A stretch of 9,765 nucleotides of DNA. Source: Flavobacteriales bacterium (GTDB taxonomy: Bacteria > Bacteroidota > Bacteroidia > Flavobacteriales_D > Crocinitomicaceae). Where the stretch lies: the NCBI GenBank assembly GCA_947461185.1, contig CANHJY010000053.1:1-9765 (forward strand). The letters are read 5' to 3'. This document shows positions 6,962 to 9,765 of this stretch, one piece after another. The notes below the pieces were generated by a model. That model saw only the letters and a program-made list of their open reading frames with translations. It was not told the DNA's origin and did no database searches. Made by a program: the position numbers and the translations under genes. How positions within the stretch are numbered: the stretch's first letter is position 1; every line of letters begins with the position of its first letter.

Positions 6962-6969
6962 CAAATATA
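6962..6969 (-). promoter_or_regulatory. Predicted promoter of the minus-strand gene group, -7 box TATATTTG
   Basis: Exact TAnnTTTG match on the minus strand, 34 nt before the ATG at 6928, with a TTG 21 nt upstream as a possible -33 element. This is the best promoter candidate of the window because both elements are present at acceptable spacing. Confidence 0.55.
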
Positions 6970-6993
6970 AAATTAATGCACAATTAAACGCAA

Positions 6994-7007
6994 TAAGTGT
7001 AAACTTA
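6994..7007. promoter_or_regulatory. Palindrome TAAGT-gtaa-ACTTA between divergent genes, possible operator
   Basis: Perfect 5-bp arms around a 4-bp spacer, 25 bp upstream of the minus-strand -7 box and 32 bp before the regulator's ATG. The position suits binding by the divergent helix-turn-helix protein, but short palindromes are common in AT-rich DNA. Confidence 0.3.
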
Positions 7008-7014
7008 ATTTCTC

Positions 7015-7046
7015 GTTGCTATACAGAATTTTGTGTTCTATGCAAC
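7015..7046 (+). promoter_or_regulatory. Hairpin covering the regulator's start codon
   Basis: GTTGC (7015-7019) pairs with GCAAC (7042-7046), and ATA (7021-7023) with TAT (7039-7041) across a one-base bulge. The ATG at 7040-7042 lies in the 3' arm. If the transcript starts upstream of 7015, the start codon would be partly hidden. It could equally be a DNA operator. Confidence 0.3.
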
Positions 7047-7375
7047 ACAAAGGTGAAATCGTTGAGCGTATTGTAAGACAAAGTGGGTATTCGCTAACCC
7101 GCCTTACCAAACAACTCGGAAAAAGCCGCCGCTGGATATATAATGCTTTCGAAAACCCACACCTTTCTATCGATCACATTCTCGAAATTGGCCATGTAAT
7201 CCATCATGATTTTTCTAAAGAAATTGAAGAGCTTAAACGCTACCGACAAGTTTCGAGCGATGTGGAAAACCGCTACTTCCCACCTGATGAAAATTCTGTA
7301 GACTACTGGAAGAGCAAATATCTCCTACTCCTAGAAAAATACAACGAGCTGCTTGAAAAGCGATTGAATAAATAA
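7040..7375 (+). CDS. Small helix-turn-helix transcriptional regulator
   Basis: A 111-residue protein from the ATG at 7040. Residues 5-58 (IVERIVRQSGYSLTRLTKQL, then GKSRRWIYNAFENPHLSIDHI) fit a Cro/C1-type helix-turn-helix, with the probable recognition helix at SRRWIYNAFE (29-38). The C-terminus DYWKSKYLLLLEKYNELLEKRL (89-110) has a leucine-rich heptad look and may be a dimerising coiled coil. The sequence WKSKYLLLLEKYNELLE following a DNA-binding domain is a layout of small bacteroidetal XRE-like regulators. A TTG at 7016 would add eight residues; the ATG is preferred. It is divergent from the minus-strand gene group, 111 bp away, with a palindrome and a start-codon hairpin in between, so control of that group and of itself is plausible but inferred. 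Confidence 0.8.
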   Translation: MQHKGEIVERIVRQSGYSLTRLTKQLGKSRRWIYNAFENPHLSIDHILEIGHVIHHDFSKEIEELKRYRQVSSDVENRYFPPDENSVDYWKSKYLLLLEKYNELLEKRLNK

Positions 7376-7485
7376 AATTAAAATGGGTTTAATGCACCCA
7401 ACAAACGAAGCACATTAAAATTCATTTCGAAAGAAACGCCTCTATTTCTAATACAATATCATGCGCTAAAAACGCTGACACTATT

Positions 7486-7508
7486 AAGTCAACGACTTTT
7501 ATTTTTTC
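7486..7508 (+). terminator. Weak intrinsic-terminator-like hairpin with T-rich tail
   Basis: AAGTC (7486-7490) and GACTT (7494-7498) form a short stem with a 3-nt loop, followed by a T-rich stretch to 7507. It is 110 nt after the regulator's stop. A second weak hairpin, TGGGT/ACCCA at 7384-7400, is closer but has no T-tract. Confidence 0.3.
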
Positions 7509-7523
7509 AACGAAACGACTTTT
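7491..7523. repeat. Direct repeat of AACGACTTTT (10 bp, 23-bp period)
   Basis: AACGACTTTT occurs at 7491-7500 and 7514-7523 in the 278-bp gap between the regulator and the secreted-protein gene. The similarity does not extend far beyond ten bases. The rest of that gap shows only the two weak hairpins and a possible promoter box. Confidence 0.4.
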
Positions 7524-7547
7524 TAAAACCAATCAATAGTCATAAAT

Positions 7548-7555
7548 TGTATTTG
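7548..7555 (+). promoter_or_regulatory. Possible promoter -7 box TGTATTTG for the secreted-protein pair
   Basis: Seven of eight positions match TAnnTTTG. Its distance to the ATG at 7573 (MEKPF then TGA) is typical for a leader, whereas the secreted-protein start at 7654 would be about 100 nt away. No -33 element is clear. Confidence 0.25.
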
Positions 7556-7653
7556 AATTTAAATTATCGCCTATGGAAAAACCCTTTTGAATTAGAGCCT
7601 TGTATCGGCTTAAGGATACAACAACTTACCTAATTTTAAATTATACTTATCCT

Positions 7654-8625
7654 TTGTACAAAACCTTTTTCTATACCCAACTCGTTATTTTATTTTCTCC
7701 CATTGGATTTTCTCAAAATCTCGTATACAATGGTGACTTTGAAATATATTCTACGTGTCCGGACAACACCTCCATTCCTACATTAATGCAAATAGAATAC
7801 TGCACGGGATGGACAGCACCCAGAAGGCAAGGAACTTCAGATTACTTTAATGTTTGTTCCCCTTTAAATCCGCAACAAACTGTTCCAACAGTTGGTGTTC
7901 CCCATAATCTTTTTGGGTCGCAAGAACCATTGAGCGGTAACGGTTATGTTGGGCTTTATGGCTGGTTTAGCTTTGGTTATAATCTATTCGAGTACCGTGA
8001 ATATGTACAAACAAAATTGGCACAACACCTGCAAAAAGGCAAAGCATACAAGTTTTCGTTTAATGCATCATTAGCCTATTCATCCTATACCATTCAAAAA
8101 CTTGGTGCTGTTTTTAGTAACGAATCGTTTTATGAAGACAACGATGACCGTATTAACGCAGTACCACAAATTGTGAATTCAAATGGTTACCTGTTGGACA
8201 GTTTAGGTTGGACCTTGATCGAAGGCACTTTTTTGGCAGATGGCACAGAAGAATACCTCACCATTGGTTATTTTGAAGATAGCATGACCATGAAAGATAC
8301 TATTCCTATTCTTGATCCTAACGAATATTTTCATTGGTGCTATTTTTATATTGACAATGCACGTCTTGAAGAGGTTTCTTTAAATATTCCAAATGTTTTC
8401 ACGCCAAATGGAGACCATGTAAATGATAATTTTGAGTTCGGGGTTTTTATAACAGAACTTATCATTTTAGATCGTTGGGGGAACAAAATCAATCATATTG
8501 TTGAGCCTAATGCTAAATGGAATGGATATCTTTCAAATGGGGAAGAGGCGGCTGAAGGCACCTACTTTTATAAGGCGATTTCAGGCATAAATAACTTGAC
8601 AGGTTTTGTACAGCTGGTAAGGTAA
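7654..8625 (+). CDS. Secreted protein with jelly-roll-like N-terminal region and CHU_C type IX secretion domain
   Basis: From the TTG at 7654 the product is 323 residues, starting with a signal peptide (MYKTFFYTQLVILFSPIGFS, then QN). An earlier TTG at 7600 would give 341. No ATG lies in frame before the signal peptide without an intervening stop. After cleavage, NLVYNGDFEIYSTCPDN opens a domain with GYVGLYGWFSF, YREYVQTKLAQHLQKGKAYKF and FYIDNARLEE landmarks. It resembles the carbohydrate-binding-module-like jelly roll of bacteroidetal surface proteins. Residues 244-323 (NIPNVFTPNGDHVND, LDRWGNKI, AEGTYFYKA, GFVQLVR) are a gliding-motility-associated C-terminal domain, which directs type B type IX secretion to the cell surface or medium. 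Ligand and role are unknown; adhesion or carbohydrate binding is an inference. The next gene starts 15 nt after its stop. Confidence 0.85.
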   Translation: MYKTFFYTQLVILFSPIGFSQNLVYNGDFEIYSTCPDNTSIPTLMQIEYCTGWTAPRRQGTSDYFNVCSPLNPQQTVPTVGVPHNLFGSQEPLSGNGYVGLYGWFSFGYNLFEYREYVQTKLAQHLQKGKAYKFSFNASLAYSSYTIQKLGAVFSNESFYEDNDDRINAVPQIVNSNGYLLDSLGWTLIEGTFLADGTEEYLTIGYFEDSMTMKDTIPILDPNEYFHWCYFYIDNARLEEVSLNIPNVFTPNGDHVNDNFEFGVFITELIILDRWGNKINHIVEPNAKWNGYLSNGEEAAEGTYFYKAISGINNLTGFVQLVR

Positions 8626-8640
8626 AACCTAACTAACCTT

Positions 8641-9765
8641 ATGAATAAAATTTACTTATCATCGCTGATGATTTTATCAGTATGGCATTTCCATGCGCAG
8701 CAAGGAACACCATTAGGCAGTCCATTAAATTCAAGCGCTCCGTTTTATATTCAAGCCAGTTCAGCTTGGTATCGAGGGGGCAACACGAATACAGGTCCGG
8801 CTGCGAACAATAATATTCTTGGAACCTTTTTCGATTCTGAAATATTCATTTACACGAATTCTCAAAAACTAGCGTCATTCACCAAAGGAAATTACCTATC
8901 TTCCTTAACAGGTGGGAATTTTGGAAATGGTCTGAGAATTTTCAATCCCTTTCCCAATAATGTGGGGGGCAATCTAGATTTGTTTACTACGGGGACTAAT
9001 GGACAAAATGAAACACATATTGTTTTTGGTGGTAACGGCCAAATAAGTGGTCAAGCTTCGCGACTTGAATCCTATGGTAATTGGGAAGGCTTATATTTTG
9101 AAGCTTTAAATCCATCCATTGGAAAAATCAAATTCGCCCGAAATGGCATTGTAACCGCTTCAATTGGAACAAATAATTTCTTCAGAATTGGGGAGCAACA
9201 AAATGCAACCAATTCAAATGCTGGAAGAAGATTAGAGGTTGTTGATTCAGACTGGCAGTTTCGACTAACTAATGGCAATGAGTTTAACGGCGTATTTACT
9301 GATTTCAAAACAAACGCACAAGGTAATTTACAAATTCTTCCTCAAAATGGAAAAGTTGGAATTAATGCCACTACAAATCCAACAGCAACATTAGATGTAA
9401 ATGGTGATTTACGTATTCGAAATGTATCAACAGGTAACCCTGATGCATTAATTGTCGGTGTAGATAATGGAAATCCCAATGACTTAACCATCAAAAAAAT
9501 CGAATTCAGTGGAAACAGTAATGAGGTATTGCTAGGCAACGGAACATGGGGGAATTTACCATCTCAAACACCTGTAATTTCGGCAAATAATGGTTGTACG
9601 TTGAATAATAATGCTGTTCAATTTGGAGAAGTGTATAATTTCTTTCAGACGGTCCCATTGCAAAACAACAGAGAAATTGCGCTTTCAGGCAAGAATGTAG
9701 TGTTTTCTGGAACCGGAAATATAGGTGTAGGTTTAAATTTTCCCAATATGCCCACACAAAGAATT
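8641..9765 (+). CDS. Large secreted surface protein with tail-fibre/S74-associated repeat, 3' end outside window
   Basis: The frame is open from the ATG at 8641 through the right edge, 375 codons. It begins with a signal peptide (MNKIYLSSLMILSVWHFHA, then QQG). The body is rich in Asn, Gly, Thr and Ser, as in beta-structured surface proteins. At about 9355-9552 is the pattern VGINATTNPTATLDVNGDLR, then VDNGNPNDLTIKKIEF and NEVLLGNGTWG. It is typical of bacteroidetal proteins that often end in a peptidase S74 (endosialidase-type chaperone) domain, and also of phage tail-fibre-like proteins. A second start of the pattern, GNIGVGLNFPN, is seen at about 9715-9765, so more repeats probably follow. 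The C-terminus, which would show S74, CHU_C or a type A sorting signal, is not in the window. It is likely cotranscribed with the CHU_C protein 15 nt upstream, suggesting a surface-structure pair. Confidence 0.8.
   Translation, partial: MNKIYLSSLMILSVWHFHAQQGTPLGSPLNSSAPFYIQASSAWYRGGNTNTGPAANNNILGTFFDSEIFIYTNSQKLASFTKGNYLSSLTGGNFGNGLRIFNPFPNNVGGNLDLFTTGTNGQNETHIVFGGNGQISGQASRLESYGNWEGLYFEALNPSIGKIKFARNGIVTASIGTNNFFRIGEQQNATNSNAGRRLEVVDSDWQFRLTNGNEFNGVFTDFKTNAQGNLQILPQNGKVGINATTNPTATLDVNGDLRIRNVSTGNPDALIVGVDNGNPNDLTIKKIEFSGNSNEVLLGNGTWGNLPSQTPVISANNGCTLNNNAVQFGEVYNFFQTVPLQNNREIALSGKNVVFSGTGNIGVGLNFPNMPTQRI

Noticed and set aside
9072..9757. Three minus-strand frames of 65-83 codons at the right end.
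   Set aside because: They are antisense to the continuous plus-strand surface-protein frame, which has a signal peptide and family repeats.

Overview
The window looks like a chromosomal segment of a member of the Bacteroidota, probably Flavobacteriales-like. It is AT-rich. Several genes are preceded by TAnnTTTG boxes, the -7 element of Bacteroidota promoters, and they lack Shine-Dalgarno sequences. One gene ends in the gliding-motility-associated C-terminal (CHU_C) domain used for type IX secretion.

Layout. At the left edge is the C-terminal part of a superfamily 1 helicase (+, 2-1165, open to the left). It converges on polA (-, 1162-3972), a complete DNA polymerase I whose 5' nuclease, 3'-5' exonuclease and polymerase residues are all intact. 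The two stop codons share one TTAA. The 228-bp region upstream of polA holds a polA promoter box and two tandem imperfect 32-bp repeats built from TTCAC/GTGAA half-sites. These repeats lie just ahead of a small conserved-type hypothetical gene (+, 4201-4563). A 76-residue cysteine-containing lipoprotein (+, 4615-4845) follows, with its own promoter box and a hairpin terminator shared with the opposite strand.

From 6928 down to 4915 runs a minus-strand group of small uncharacterised genes. In transcription order they are a 145-residue beta-rich protein with no signal peptide, a 169-residue single-pass membrane protein with a CxC-type cysteine domain, a start-less coding remnant, a 97-residue four-helix membrane protein, and a 153-residue protein with two CxxC pairs. 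A 111-residue helix-turn-helix regulator (+, 7040-7375) is divergent from this group. Its upstream region has a small palindrome and a hairpin that covers its start codon. The arrangement suggests local regulation, but no function for the group can be read from sequence.

The right part (7654-9765) is a surface-protein pair. A secreted jelly-roll-like protein with a CHU_C domain has no usable ATG start. Fifteen bases later comes a large signal-peptide protein with the GxVGI...NPxATLDVNGDLRI repeat seen in bacteroidetal surface and tail-fibre-like proteins, running off the right edge. No RNA gene, insertion sequence or CRISPR array was seen. I found no convincing evidence for a complete novel defence or mobile system. 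The most unusual items are the 32-bp tandem operator-like repeat, the minus-strand membrane cluster with its divergent regulator, and the start-less reading frame at 5788-5969.
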